The notes: generated by a model not told the origin, from the letters alone. Shown: positions 1-10,142, numbered from the stretch's first letter. The stretch: 64,000 nt of DNA from Mycobacterium kiyosense (GCA_021654635.1 AP025179.1:1674001-1738000), one strand, 5' to 3'. Program-made: numbers and translations.

Positions 1-638
1 ACGCCAACGGCTTTCAGGTGTGTTGCGACCGCTCGCCGTAGCGCGATGGTGAACCGTCGCCACAGCTCGGGCAGATGCCAGGTGAACAAGACATGCCCGC
101 GGTAGTCGTAGCACTGCCGGCACAGCGGCTGGCCCACCGCCGGGTCATCAACGGCGTGGGTTATGTTGCAGCGCAGGGCATTTCCATGCCGACACCGGAC
201 AGTCGACCCGGCAGGATTGCGCGCGTGGCAGGGTGTGCCGGTCGCGTTGTGCACCGCCCCGTAGCTCGGCGCGGTCAAAGTGGCGAACACCTGCGGACGG
301 CTGGAAACTTCAGCGGCCACATCGTGGTGGCCGCCGGCGGCTCCGGCGTGCACCAGTTGCCAGGTGTCACGGGCGTAGAGGTCTGAGCATGACGGGCACA
401 CCGTCGCGCGGCGGTTGTTACAGCGTGTCCACACGGTGTGCCGACGCCCGAAGGTGTCAGCACCGGACAGCTGGATCGGGCTGGCGCAAAAGCCGACCGA
501 TTCGGCGCGGTGCCACCACGACCCGAAACTCGGTGAGGAGGCGCGGCGCAACATCTGGGTGATCACCGGCTCGGCATCCACGGTGGTCGGTACCCCCGGC
601 AACACGATCACCGGGCTGTCCGCCACGGCGGTGCTCAC
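1..638 (-). CDS. RepSA-like replication initiator, 3' end outside window
   Basis: A 212-codon open frame runs off the left edge. The translation shows the marks of the RepSA replication initiators of pSAM2-type elements: a cysteine cluster CNNRRATVCPSCS near residue 75, the block VFATLTAPSYGAVHN near residue 115, and a second zinc-ligand region CRQCYDYRGHVLFTW near residue 175. The start is a GTG at 638 that overlaps the TGA of the upstream FtsK gene as GTGA, which indicates translational coupling and explains why an ATG-based reading misses it. In this family the protein starts rolling-circle replication of the excised element. The catalytic tyrosine region would lie in the missing C-terminal part. 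Confidence 0.85.
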   Translation of the reverse strand, partial: MSTAVADSPVIVLPGVPTTVDAEPVITQMLRRASSPSFGSWWHRAESVGFCASPIQLSGADTFGRRHTVWTRCNNRRATVCPSCSDLYARDTWQLVHAGAAGGHHDVAAEVSSRPQVFATLTAPSYGAVHNATGTPCHARNPAGSTVRCRHGNALRCNITHAVDDPAVGQPLCRQCYDYRGHVLFTWHLPELWRRFTIALRRAVATHLKAVG

Positions 639-2083
639 CGCTTCCCCTGACCGTCTCGGTTGTCCGTGCCAGGGGCCGTGTTTCGCGCGGTGCCCGGTGT
701 GCTCGGGCGGGGTGCGGGGAATGTTCGGGCCAGCACAGCGATGTCGCGGTCGGTGACGTGAAACGCCCGGACCCGTATCGGGTCGGCGGTGCCGTCGATC
801 ATCACGTACCCGACACCGGGTGTGGCATCGGCGATCAGGTCGCATTCGGCGCCGGCATCGCGGGCTCCTTGGCCCAACACCATCGCGGTTTGGGTGGCCT
901 CGGTCATGCGCAGGCCGATCCGCACGGTGAACAACTGCCGCACCGGCAGGGTGTCTTTGGCCGGGTCTTGCACCGCGGCCACCACCGATATCCCGACCGC
1001 GCGGCCCTGGGAGAGCAGCAGGCCGAGCAGTTGTTCGATTTCGGTGCGCAGTTTGCGGTCGGTGAGATAAGCGGTCAGCGCGGCGATCTCGTCGATGATC
1101 ACCACGATCAACGGTTCGGTGGTGCTGGGAGTGTGCAGGCGGGTGTGTCCCCGTAGCCGGTTGGCCCGCGCCTGCATCACCGCCACTAACTGGCGCAGCA
1201 GCTCCAGGGTGGGTTCGCCGTTGTGGTGGCAGAACACCGAAAACATCGGTGCGCCGGCGCCCAGTTCCATGCCGCCTTTGGGGTCGATCACGCATAACCG
1301 CACCCGCCCGGTCCTGACGTGCGGCGCCAGTCCGGCGATCAGCGACCACAGCACCGAGCCCTTCCCGGCTCCGGTGGCACCGGCGACCAGGATGTGCTGC
1401 CCCAAAACGGGTAGCTGCCAACAGGTCCGTGTCTCGGTGATTCCGATCCGCACCGCGGCCAGATCGACCGGGGCTGCGCGTGTCGGCATCGGCAGGGCAA
1501 TGGGTTGGGCCAGCACGTCACCGCGGCTGATGATGATCCGCAGCTCGCCTGGGATGGTGGCGCGGATCGTCAGCCGATCGGCCCGCCACGCCGCCGCCAG
1601 AGCGTCACTTCGTTTCTGCCAATCGTTGATCGACTGGCCTGCCACCACCCGCGCGATGAGCACGTCGGCGGGGCTGCCGATCTGCACCGACCGCAATGCC
1701 GGGACCAGTGCGCGTTCACCGAGCCGGGCGGTCAAACCGTGCAGGGTGCACACCGAGGCCCAGTTGCGGTGATACCGCCACCACGCCAGCCAGCGTTGGC
1801 GCACCGGCTCGGTCACCCACGCGGTGAACGATGACGGCTCCACGACTGCCCAGCCGGTGTATGCCGCGACGGCCAGGGCGGCGGTCAGCAGGCCCGCGCG
1901 GGCGCCGTGGGCGATGGCGACCCAGATCGTGAGAATAGCCGGGACACTGAGCATGGGGAAGAGGATTGCCCACCAGAGCAGCTGCCCGGCGGCTTTGACC
2001 AATGCCCAGATCAGCTCGCCGATCCAGTCATCGTCAGAGGACTGACTAGTGTTGTGGTTCTTACGGTTTGAGGTGTTCGACAT
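635..2083 (-). CDS. FtsK/SpoIIIE-type DNA translocase (TraSA-like conjugal transfer protein)
   Basis: This 482-residue protein has two hydrophobic membrane segments in its first 85 residues, then a RecA-like motor domain with Walker A GATGAGKGSVLW near residue 235 and Walker B VVIIDEIAAL near residue 320. It is shorter than chromosomal FtsK and matches the single-protein transfer ATPases (TraSA, TraB) of actinomycete integrative elements, which pump double-stranded DNA between mycelia or cells. The ATG at 2083 has GGAAAG upstream. Its stop overlaps the rep start, so both are probably one transcript. No indel is visible. Confidence 0.87.
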   Translation of the reverse strand: MSNTSNRKNHNTSQSSDDDWIGELIWALVKAAGQLLWWAILFPMLSVPAILTIWVAIAHGARAGLLTAALAVAAYTGWAVVEPSSFTAWVTEPVRQRWLAWWRYHRNWASVCTLHGLTARLGERALVPALRSVQIGSPADVLIARVVAGQSINDWQKRSDALAAAWRADRLTIRATIPGELRIIISRGDVLAQPIALPMPTRAAPVDLAAVRIGITETRTCWQLPVLGQHILVAGATGAGKGSVLWSLIAGLAPHVRTGRVRLCVIDPKGGMELGAGAPMFSVFCHHNGEPTLELLRQLVAVMQARANRLRGHTRLHTPSTTEPLIVVIIDEIAALTAYLTDRKLRTEIEQLLGLLLSQGRAVGISVVAAVQDPAKDTLPVRQLFTVRIGLRMTEATQTAMVLGQGARDAGAECDLIADATPGVGYVMIDGTADPIRVRAFHVTDRDIAVLARTFPAPRPSTPGTARNTAPGTDNRDGQGKR

Positions 2084-2182
2084 GATGGCACGCTTTCCAG
2101 TGCGACGGGTTATGGTGTTGCCGGGGAGGCTGGCCCGACAGCCACACCGCGCTCATGCGGGTGCTGCCGGGCCAGACCTCGG

Positions 2183-2524
2183 TTAGCGGGCCTGCTGGCT
2201 CGCCTTCGCGGCGGCCGCACCCGGGTCGGCGGCGGTGATGGTTTCGGCGCGATAGGCGATGCCCGAGCGGCCGTCCTGTGACCACGGCAACGCCACCAGA
2301 CCAGACACCGCAACGGGTTGCCCGACAATCACTTTCGGCTCACCGACCACGGTCACCGCCAGCACCTCGCCACCGGTAGCGTCCAGGGCGATCAACTGCA
2401 CCTGCCACAACACCTGCCCAGTGGCTTTGTCGATGCGTGGTGCGCCGGTGTCGAAATTGGTGCGCTGCTCGGGAATTCGGGTGCACAGGAACGTCACGCC
2501 GGTGGTCTCGATTCGTAACTTCAT
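2183..2524 (-). CDS. SCO3933-like element regulatory protein
   Basis: This 113-residue protein lies 99 bases upstream of the FtsK gene on the same strand. It contains a beta-rich core (FDTGAPRIDKATGQ, LIALDATGGEVLAVTVVGEP) typical of the small SCO3933-family proteins that precede the transfer gene in pSAM2-like elements. AAGGA lies upstream of the ATG. A regulatory or replication-accessory role is inferred from position only; no catalytic motif is visible. Confidence 0.7.
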   Translation of the reverse strand: MKLRIETTGVTFLCTRIPEQRTNFDTGAPRIDKATGQVLWQVQLIALDATGGEVLAVTVVGEPKVIVGQPVAVSGLVALPWSQDGRSGIAYRAETITAADPGAAAAKASQQAR

Positions 2525-2687
2525 GGATTGCTGTCCTTCCTTGTGGTGTCACGCGGTCTGTTCGGCCGCAACTCAAGGACAGCGCCACCCCGGCTGCCGC
2601 CGATAGTGACAGCCAGTGATGGGGGTGATAACCGGAAACGCGCACGCACAGCTGACCTGCGCCGATGTGTGCGGCATGATCAAAGCC

Positions 2688-3890
2688 ATGGCCGCAGCCG
2701 ACCCGATCCGGGCACGCAACGCCCAACGGCTGCGCGCTGCCATGGACCAGTACGGTTACAGCCTTCGTGAGCTGGCAATCGAGGCCGAGAATGTTCGCCG
2801 GCTGCGCGGCGACGACGACGTCCCTACCCACGACACCCTCAAACGCGAAATCTCTCACGTCTTGGCGACCGGCAAGATCGGCCCGATGTGGCGTGACGAC
2901 CTGGCCGCAGTGTTCGGCGTCGAACCCGATGAGTTCTTCGTCGTGCCGATCGAGAGCCAGTTGCCGCACCCGCTGTTGCTGCAGCTTCCCATCGACAGCG
3001 ACGTACTTGACGTCATCCAGGCTCAGCAACATACCCATATCCGGGCCGAGCACGCCTTCGGCCCCCAGCACGCCCGCCCGCTCGTCGAGTCCGATCTGGT
3101 CACGATCGAATCCCTCATCGCCCATGCGCCACCACAGCTCAAACCGCAGATGCGGCACGCTGCCGGGACAATCGCCGAGGTGGCGGGGTGGATCGCCCAA
3201 GACCTCGGCGATCACACCGCCGCTGAAAAACTCACCAACACCGCGGCCCTGCACCTACGGTCGGCCGGCCCGGAACTGAATGCAATGATCTTGATGCGGC
3301 AGTCCAACATTCTCGCCCGCACCAACCCCGACCTCGCCGCTGACCTGGCCGCCGACGCCGCCGAACTCATCGACGGGCAAGACGTGGGTCGCCTGGCCGC
3401 AAGCATCGCCCGCCAACAAGCACTCGCTGAACTGGCCAACCACAATGAGCGGGCTTTTCACCGCCACGCCGCCGCAGCGTTAGAACTCAGCGACATCACT
3501 CCCACGGCCCACGACCGCGCGATCTACGCCCACGGTGCCTACGTTGCCAGCGAGATCGCCTCCGGGTACCTACGCATCGACCAGCCGGACAAGGCGGTAA
3601 CCCTGCTTGACGGGCACCATCACGCCTGGACATCAGACCAGCACCGCGACCGGGCGGTGGCCGATATGCGGCTTTTGCACGCCTACATCGCCGTTGGCGA
3701 ATACCAGCAAGCGCTGGCACTGACCGCCACAGCGATCCCGGGCTACCTGTCCGCACCCTCGCAGCGAGCCCGACTTCATCTCGCCAAAGCAGGCATAATC
3801 GTCAGGGACCGTCGACGACGCAACAAAAGCTCTGTCCTGCAACAACTCGCCGGACGCATAAAGAACGCCACCCAAGGAGTCACCGCATGA
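2688..3890 (+). CDS. HTH regulator with TPR-like helical C-terminal region
   Basis: The protein starts best at the ATG at 2688 (MAAADPIRARNAQRLRAAM), giving 400 residues; an in-frame ATG at 2616 would add an unconvincing leader. The first 80 residues resemble an XRE-type helix-turn-helix domain, ending at VFGVEPDEFFVV. The rest is a run of alanine-rich amphipathic helices like TPR repeats. It is divergent from the transfer and replication genes, so it is the likely regulator of the element. The last four bases overlap the next gene as ATGA. Confidence 0.75.
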   Translation: MAAADPIRARNAQRLRAAMDQYGYSLRELAIEAENVRRLRGDDDVPTHDTLKREISHVLATGKIGPMWRDDLAAVFGVEPDEFFVVPIESQLPHPLLLQLPIDSDVLDVIQAQQHTHIRAEHAFGPQHARPLVESDLVTIESLIAHAPPQLKPQMRHAAGTIAEVAGWIAQDLGDHTAAEKLTNTAALHLRSAGPELNAMILMRQSNILARTNPDLAADLAADAAELIDGQDVGRLAASIARQQALAELANHNERAFHRHAAAALELSDITPTAHDRAIYAHGAYVASEIASGYLRIDQPDKAVTLLDGHHHAWTSDQHRDRAVADMRLLHAYIAVGEYQQALALTATAIPGYLSAPSQRARLHLAKAGIIVRDRRRRNKSSVLQQLAGRIKNATQGVTA

Positions 3891-4606
3891 GCCGCCGTGT
3901 CATCCCCGACACCACCACCGCAGACTCCGATACCACCAGCTCCGTCGCGGTCCTGCCGGTCGGATCATTCGAGCAGCACGGCCCCTACCTGCCGTTGGGC
4001 ACCGACACTCTCATCGCCTGCACTATCGCATCATCAATCAGTGAGCACCACAACGTGTTTCAGCTATCGCCCGTGGCATTCGGCTGCTCCCACGAGCACG
4101 CCGCCTATCCCGGCACTGTGAGCATCAGCGCAACCACGCTAGCCGCCGTCGTCGCCGACATCACCGAATCACTTGCCCACCAGAACATCACCGCGTTGAT
4201 CGTCGTCAACGGTCACGGCGGCAACGCCGTACTCACCAACGTCGTGCAGCAAGCCAACCACCCGCGGGCCCCCATCAAGGTCGGGCTATACCCCAGCCGT
4301 GAAGACTGGGCTGAGGCGCGCATCGCCGCAGGAATCCAAACCAGCAACCACGACGACATGCACGCCGGCGAACTAGAAACCTCCCTGCTGCTCGCCGCCT
4401 GGCCCGACTACCTGCGCGACGGATGGCAAACCAGCGATCACATGGCCAGTGACCGCCGCTACCTCACCACCCTCGGCGTCCGCGCCTACACGCCCACCGG
4501 CGTCATCGGCTCCCCATCGCAGGCCTCCGAAACCAAGGGCAAAAAAGCCCTCGACCACCTCGGCCGCAACGCCGTCACCCTGATCGAACTCCTCACCGGC
4601 CAGTAA
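3887..4606 (+). CDS. Creatininase/MftE-family amidohydrolase
   Basis: This 239-residue protein carries the creatininase-family metal motif GSFEQHGPYLPLGTDT at about residues 26-41, a second metal region VNGHGGNA near 105, and AGELETSL near 163. The family includes creatinine amidohydrolase and the mycofactocin peptidase MftE. It is translationally coupled (ATGA) to the HTH regulator, an arrangement I have seen described for Streptomyces integrative elements, so a role in element control or signalling rather than creatinine use is plausible but unproven. Confidence 0.8.
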   Translation: MSRRVIPDTTTADSDTTSSVAVLPVGSFEQHGPYLPLGTDTLIACTIASSISEHHNVFQLSPVAFGCSHEHAAYPGTVSISATTLAAVVADITESLAHQNITALIVVNGHGGNAVLTNVVQQANHPRAPIKVGLYPSREDWAEARIAAGIQTSNHDDMHAGELETSLLLAAWPDYLRDGWQTSDHMASDRRYLTTLGVRAYTPTGVIGSPSQASETKGKKALDHLGRNAVTLIELLTGQ

Positions 4607-4814
4607 GCCGAACCAGGCGCCCAGCGGGGCGGCTACCGTCCGCTGGCGCTCCCGTCCGCCGCCCCGCAACACCCCGGCCGGTACACCGCCGAAGCCCACC
4701 AGTGACCACATCTCTGACCTGCCACGTGAGAACTTTCTTTACTGGTATCAAGTTCCGAAGAGTCAAATGCTATGCCTGATCGCACTCGTTCCCGCTATGT
4801 GCTTGGATTCGCCT

Positions 4815-5273
4815 ATGACAGAGGAGGATTGGTCGACGATTTCTGGGCTGCGAGAGATTAGTCGGCTGCGCAGTGCTCGCATAGCTGGCTGGGTACGGCC
4901 GCTTGCGTATGCGGTCGGATACCACAACGGACAAGTCTGGTCTTTTCCATATATCAACCCGCCGGGTCAAGCGCACACGCTCCCAGCAGTGATTCTTGCA
5001 GAGACCACCGGATATTCCGGGGGCACCCGCGAATTTCGGATAACGAGTGCTCAGTTAGCGGCTGCAATTAATAGGCTCGCGCCTGCAGAAGTTGTCACGC
5101 ACGTCGAACATCCCAACATCCAATCGTGGCGGAAGGTGCTTGCCCGACACCCGACCGAGATCGCGGCGGTGTTTATTGCTTCACTTGATGACCCTCCCGC
5201 CGGCTCTGCCGACGAAGCGCTGCGCAAACTTCTGGGATCAAGGACGTTATCGTCGGGCGAGTCCCGTTGCTGA
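4815..5273 (+). CDS. Hypothetical protein
   Basis: A 152-residue frame from the ATG at 4815 (MTEEDWSTISGLREI); an upstream in-frame ATG at 4767 gives a less natural leader. The sequence looks coherent, with SFPYINPPGQ, FRITSAQLAAAINRLAPAEV and a helical C-terminus, but I recognise no family. GC is lower than in the element to its left, so it may mark the start of the accessory block. Confidence 0.45.
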   Translation: MTEEDWSTISGLREISRLRSARIAGWVRPLAYAVGYHNGQVWSFPYINPPGQAHTLPAVILAETTGYSGGTREFRITSAQLAAAINRLAPAEVVTHVEHPNIQSWRKVLARHPTEIAAVFIASLDDPPAGSADEALRKLLGSRTLSSGESRC

Positions 5274-5702
5274 GTTCACTCAAACAGAGTCGGGCTGCAT
5301 GTCCGGGGCCGCGTTGATCTCACAGACGTCTACGTATGCCAGCATGCGCCAGGGTATGGCAGGGGGTCCCCTCGCCTAGCTCGAGTGGCGTTTGCTGACC
5401 GGACATGTGTGTCATCACATCTTTCGGCCGACATGAGCTACAGGAACGAAACTCCGCAACCTCAATCACTGGGAGAAAGCCGATTGGACCGCTTGAGTGT
5501 CGTCCTTGCGGGCTGAACAGGGATGACGCTATATCGCAACGAAGCACGAAATGCCTCCCATATTCATAGTTATTCATAGTCGAAAGACTTTGTGATCGTC
5601 GTCCCAGTCGCCCCTCTTCCGATGCAGCGCGGTTGCTGCGCTGTCGTCGACACTAATCACCGTCAATTGATACGTAGACTTCGAGTCGTCGCGGACAACG
5701 CA
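5274..5702. other. Intergenic region with no supported gene
   Basis: Short frames exist on both strands, but none has a convincing start, ribosome site or family resemblance. The only structure seen is a perfect tandem repeat at 5561-5580. Confidence 0.6.
5561..5580. repeat. Perfect tandem repeat, 2 x 10 bases
   Basis: The decamer TATTCATAGT occurs twice in immediate tandem, in a gene-free AT-rich stretch downstream of the DapA-like gene. Function unknown. Confidence 0.75.
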
Positions 5703-6578
5703 CTAATTGCAATCTCTACGACCCACGATGCCGTCAAGCACCTCAGCAAGTCCCGAAGAGACGCTTGTTAATGGCAGTCTGCATTCCGGCGACCGAAGCA
5801 GGCCCAAGCGCCAGAGACAGTATTTGAGGGGGATGGGATTAGACTCCGCAAATAATGACGGTATTATCCCACTGATTTCACGCCAAGACATTCTTGCCCG
5901 GACAATTTCCTCTTTGTTAATGGCGTCCGCAACATCGACAAATGTCTCGGTCCGGAGATGGGCTGACGCTAGGATGCCGCCAGCAGCTCCGTTGGCGAGA
6001 CTGGTGAAGTACAGCGGGTCTTCACCTGTGAGAACGTCCAGCTCGTCCGGCGCCCGGTCAAGAAGGTCCAGGCTTTGCAGGATGTTCCCTGTGGCATCCT
6101 TGATCGCCCGCACGTTCGGTACGGTTGCCACAATTTCCAGAAGAGCATCGTTCGGCAAATTTATACCCGTTCGATAGGGAACGTTATAAGCGATAATTGG
6201 TCGACTCGTACTTGAGGCGGCGTCACTAAAGTGTTGGATCAAACCGTCGATTGGCGGCCGATTGTAGTACGGCGTAACAAGTAGGTAGCCGGTTAAATCA
6301 AAGCGTTCGAATGCCTTGATCGTGTTCCCAACCTCGCGTGTCGAATTTCCGCCAACACCCATGTAAACTGGCAGCGAGCTACCGATAATTTCAATAGCGG
6401 CGTCAATAAAAGCTTTTTGTTCACTGAGCTCAACAGTGGGAGCCTCACCTGTAGTGCCTAAGAGGACGAAGCCGGCGATGCCCGTTGCTTTGTAGTGATC
6501 GAGGAGCCGGTGCAGCGATTTAAGATCCAGCTCACCATCATAGAATGGCGTGACGAGCGGGAGGTATACACCATTCAT
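5703..6578 (-). CDS. DapA/NanA-family lyase (class I aldolase)
   Basis: The protein begins MNGVYLPLVTPFYDGELD and has the family marks: GTTGEAPTV around residue 44, the tyrosine of TPYYNRPP near 118, YNVPYRTG near 145 and the Schiff-base lysine in IKDATGN near 173. The length of about 291 residues is normal. The family splits or joins pyruvate and aldehydes (dihydrodipicolinate synthase, N-acetylneuraminate lyase and others); the substrate cannot be told from sequence. The start may be the ATG at 6578 or a TTG at 6587 preceded at good spacing by AAGGAGG. It is divergent from the PaaK-like gene and opens the accessory biosynthetic block, so it is more likely pathway-specific than for lysine synthesis. 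Confidence 0.85.
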   Translation of the reverse strand: MNGVYLPLVTPFYDGELDLKSLHRLLDHYKATGIAGFVLLGTTGEAPTVELSEQKAFIDAAIEIIGSSLPVYMGVGGNSTREVGNTIKAFERFDLTGYLLVTPYYNRPPIDGLIQHFSDAASSTSRPIIAYNVPYRTGINLPNDALLEIVATVPNVRAIKDATGNILQSLDLLDRAPDELDVLTGEDPLYFTSLANGAAGGILASAHLRTETFVDVADAINKEEIVRARMSWREISGIIPSLFAESNPIPLKYCLWRLGLLRSPECRLPLTSVSSGLAEVLDGIVGRRDCN

Positions 6579-6767
6579 CCTGTCCAATGGGTCACCCTCC
6601 TTGAGTCGCAGGATCGATAGCGGCCCACCCACGGCGTTCCGCTCCTCTCCGGGAGGCTATCATCAGCCACGAAGCCCCCCCCCGCCGGATGCGGCTCTGC
6701 GATGTAGCGGCCGGCTCGACGGATGGTCGCTTCACATCGCCACCCACTACTTCGAGGAGGCACTCCC

Positions 6768-8152
6768 GTGGATGCGACCGAATGGCGCGACTTTATTGAC
6801 CGTTGGGATACGGACAAGGTCTCGACTGAAGAGCTCGCAGACTGGCATGAACGATCGCTACGCAACGTCGTTAGGCATGTCAAGGAAAGGTCGCCCTTCT
6901 ACCGGAAACGTCTGGCGGGGATAGATGCAAACAACTTGACCCTGGCAGATCTTGGCGAGATTCCATACACGACCAAGGACGACCTTCGCGACGCGATGTA
7001 TGACCTCCTTTGCGGCGGTGTGGGTGATGCAGCGTTCTACTTCACTACCACGGGGACGACCGGCCGCTCGACCCCCTTGCCCCAAGGCTGAGATCGACTT
7101 CGACCTCGATGTCCTACCTATGGCGCAGGCTCTTGATAAGGTCGTGAAGGAACACTTCAAGGAAGGTGATCCTCGGCCCGTGTTGGCTGTGATTGCCCCA
7201 AACGAACTGCACATGGCTTGCGTATCGATGTCGTTTGCCGCCAAGCAGATCGGTATAACGAAGCTCGACTTATTTCCGATTTCACCCGTTATCGGATTCG
7301 ACCGCTTTTTTTGAAGTGATGCTCGAGCTAAAGGTAAACATGATCCTATGCTCACCGGGCCTTCTTATGGCGTTGGCGGAAATGAGTGAAACCTACGGGG
7401 TTGACGTGCGAGCAGATCTCTCGCTTCGGTGTCTCCTGACGACCGGCGAGATGTGTACGGATAGCATGAAGGCACTCCTTGAGGAGACTTGGGGCGCGAC
7501 TGCATACGACTTCATGTACGGCTCCCAGGAAGCCGGCGTCTCCATTCGAACGAATCCGGACGGAAGCCTAGTTCCAGTGCAGCCCACTTACCTACTCGAA
7601 GTACTCGACCTTGACACGGGGAAGACGCTCGGCTTCGAGGGGTACGGAGAGCTGTGCTTGACGACGCTAATTCCTGGCATCAAGCCCTTGATTAGGTATC
7701 GCACCGGCGACCTGGTTGAAATCAGCCGCAGCGGTTCGGGGAGCCTCACGGTCCGTCAATTCGGACGAGCCAAGGACATGGTCGACATCGGCGGACATAA
7801 GCGCACCGCCGCGGAAATCGAGAATGAGATTCTCGTCGATCCGACTCTCGTCTATGGGTACGAGTTGGAGATACAGTCCGACGGTGGGCAGGACCGCTTG
7901 CTAGTACGCGTAAAAGCAAAGAATGATGCCGACAAAAATAGCCTCAAAGCTTTGATAGCCGGGCGTCTTACTACTGCATTCGGCGTCCCCGCTGATGTCG
8001 AGATTCATCCATTGCTCGATATGAGAACCGCTACTGGTGCATGGGTTAGTTGGAAGACTGCCCGCGTAAAGGACGTACGTATTGCGGTCGCCGACGAAAT
8101 CGAAGACCGATCTGCTGCCGATCTTGCAAGGGCGGCGAATGAAGCGATCTGA
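6768..8152 (+). CDS. PaaK-like acyl-adenylate/CoA ligase, frameshifted twice as sequenced
   Basis: The start is GTG 6768, with GAGGAGG eight bases upstream. Three frames join into one about 460-residue phenylacetate-CoA-ligase-like protein: ERSPFYRKRL, the AMP-binding loop FYFTTTGTTGRSTP, LLTTGEMC, DFMYGSQEAG, IRYRTGDLVEI and a C-terminal AMP-binding lid. The first shift is at 7072-7078 (CCCCCTT), where one base less reads STPCPKAEID. The second is at the T7 run 7306-7312, where six Ts read DRFFEVMLEL. Both fixes restore family motifs, so the gene is probably intact. PaaK relatives activate aromatic or amino acids as adenylates; here it likely activates a precursor of the cluster. Confidence 0.82.
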
Positions 8153-8476
8153 GGATACGTCGGTGCCACCATTCGGCATCTCAAGCTTTCGGCTCGAGCC
8201 TCAATACGCGGCTTGTTGGTGACACGGCATTTTCCATGTCGACATCGCCGAACGGAACAAGGATCATAGTTTAAGTCTGCCTCGGCACGCGCGCGTGTGA
8301 GGACTAAGCTTTATTGAGCGCGTTAATCGCCTCTGCTTTGCGCTCCGTCGTGTCGTCACAAAGGAATAGCAGTCCGAGGGCACCAGACATTATGTCTCTA
8401 TTAGAGAAATGCACTTGGTTTTGGAGTTGGCTGGCGGTTGATCCGAATCCTGTTGATCTCGCAGACGAAACGACGG
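8153..8476. other. Intergenic region between convergent genes
   Basis: About 320 bases between the converging PaaK-like and proline dehydrogenase genes. I see no gene or strong hairpin in it. Confidence 0.6.
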
Positions 8477-9419
8477 TTAAGACAGCAAAGATCTCAGTAT
8501 GAACTTAAAGTTGGCAGGGCGTTCAGCAAGGCGGCGAACGAGGTATCCATACCAATCCGCTCCATATGGGACATAGGCGCGCACCTTGTGCCCACTGGCT
8601 GCCAGGCGTCGCTGTTCGTTGTCCCGAACTCCATACAGCATCTGGATTTCGTATTCACCGGGTCTGCGACCATTTAACGCTGCAAGCCTCTCCGCCGCCT
8701 TTAACATACGGGAATCATGGGATGCGACCATCGGGTAGCAATCACTGGCCATGAGGATCTCGACACAGCGGACGTATGAGTCGTCGATCGAAGCCTTGTC
8801 TTGATAGGCAACTTCTGCCGATTCTCCATAGGCGCCCTTGACGAGGCGGATTCTCGCCTGTTGAGCAGCCAGATTAGCGACGTCTTCCGCACTGCGGAAC
8901 AAATACGACTGCACCACCACTCCAGTGCGCGGGTACTCGGAATGCAGCTCGCCAAAAATTTCAAACGTGGAATCTATTGTGGAGTAATCTTCCATATCCA
9001 ACGTTACGGTTGTACCGATCGCGTCGGCTTTGGCGCAGATCGCACGTACGCCCGACAGAGCAACGTTAGTGCCACTCACCGCAAGTTTTTGCCCGAGAAG
9101 CTGACAATTTCACGGACACCTCGGCGCGACTGCCGAGCCCCTCGCGCTCCAGCGCATCGAGCAGCTCTAGGTACGCATCCCGCGTATATCGAGCTGCCGT
9201 AACAGTGGAAACATTTTCGCCGAGGTAGCCAATCGTAGAGTCGACTTCATGCTGAGCCAGAGTTCGCGCCACCGCGATCGCTTCAGTGGTGGTTTCCCCA
9301 GCTACGAAACGATCGGCGAAAATGTTAAGTGTGCGTGTTGAGGTCGCCAAGCGTCGAAGGTAGCCGCTCCGCGACGCGGAACTCATCGAATGCCGATAAA
9401 GTGATCCGAATGGCGTCAT
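8477..9419 (-). CDS. Proline dehydrogenase (PutA/PruB type), frameshifted as sequenced
   Basis: Two frames join into a monofunctional FAD proline dehydrogenase of about 314 residues. Visible motifs are VSVKLSALGQKL, TLDMEDYS, VVQSYLFRSAED, RLVKGAYGE, HDSRM, QMLYGVRD and the C-terminal VPYGADWYGYLVRRLAERPAN. The break is at 9098-9099 on the plus strand, where one extra A (T on the coding strand) separates VSVKLSA from LGQKLAVSG. The start is placed at ATG 9419 (MTPFGSLY), with AGG upstream; a GTG at 9458 is also in frame. The enzyme oxidises proline to pyrroline-5-carboxylate. Inside this block it may feed a biosynthetic route rather than catabolism, because no P5C dehydrogenase is adjacent. 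Confidence 0.85.
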
Positions 9420-9488
9420 CGGTCGAGCCTTAGCACTCGTACGACACAGGACAGTCACGCTTGTTAGGTGACCCTAAGCATATAGGCG

Positions 9489-10142
9489 TCATCCCGCGGC
9501 CAAGTGCTGGTATATCGCTTGGGCGAGCACGAAGTCGGTTTCATCGTCGATGTCCACAGTGCGGTTAGTTGCATGGAACCAAAACGGATTGCCTCCAATA
9601 GGGCCGGCAGTTACTGCAGTTTTTCGATGGAGGAGTGAAAGTGTGAATCCCAGCAGGTATCGCGTCGGCAAGAGTTGTGAACGTACATGTCGAGGGCCGA
9701 ACCCGAAGCCCATCGGACAGTGGTTTTCATCCAATAGGTATCCGCGAAAAGGATAGACCACGACAAGACAATCGTTCTCAAGACGTGCCTGTTCCCAAGC
9801 AGTCAAGCAGCTGCCATAGTCATTGAAGAGCGGATCGGTCAAATGACACCACGCGATATCGTCGTCCCCCGGAACCTGCTTGCAAATCTCGCTCACCACA
9901 TAGGGGTAAGGTGTCTCATTCTTAGCGAGATACGGCTCCCGGATAAGAAAGTTCAGTCCCCATCGCTCTGCGTGTTGCGCCACAGCCGGGTCCTCGCTGC
10001 TGACGTAGATCTCGTTCGGTGCGAAACTGAGTAGCAGCTGACTTACCTTGATATCAAATAACGATTGACCCTCATGAAAGGGGCGAAAATTCTTGCTGAG
10101 GACACGAGTTGACGAATTCTTTGCTGGAATAACGACTTTCAT
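9489..10142 (-). CDS. NeuA-like cytidylyltransferase
   Basis: A 217-residue nucleotidyltransferase beginning KVVIPAKNSSTRVLSKNFRP, the N-terminal nucleotide-binding signature of acylneuraminate cytidylyltransferases, followed by IYVSSEDP, HLTDPLFNDYGS and the metal-binding region TVDIDDETDFVLAQ. Such enzymes transfer CMP to sialic or related keto sugars, or to phosphonates. No sialic acid synthase or phosphonate mutase is in the window, so the acceptor is unknown. The ATG at 10142 overlaps the upstream stop as TGATG, so it is translationally coupled to the LmbE-type gene. Confidence 0.82.
   Translation of the reverse strand: MKVVIPAKNSSTRVLSKNFRPFHEGQSLFDIKVSQLLLSFAPNEIYVSSEDPAVAQHAERWGLNFLIREPYLAKNETPYPYVVSEICKQVPGDDDIAWCHLTDPLFNDYGSCLTAWEQARLENDCLVVVYPFRGYLLDENHCPMGFGFGPRHVRSQLLPTRYLLGFTLSLLHRKTAVTAGPIGGNPFWFHATNRTVDIDDETDFVLAQAIYQHLAAG

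Larger units (their letters stand above)
1..4606. mobile_element. pSAM2-type integrative conjugative element, partial
   Basis: Five adjacent genes have the composition of an actinomycete integrative conjugative element: replication initiator, FtsK-type transfer ATPase and a small SCO3933-like protein on the minus strand, and an HTH regulator with a creatininase-family protein on the plus strand. No integrase, excisionase or attachment site is visible here, so the integration end must lie left of the window or be lost. Whether the element is mobile cannot be judged from this part. Confidence 0.55.
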
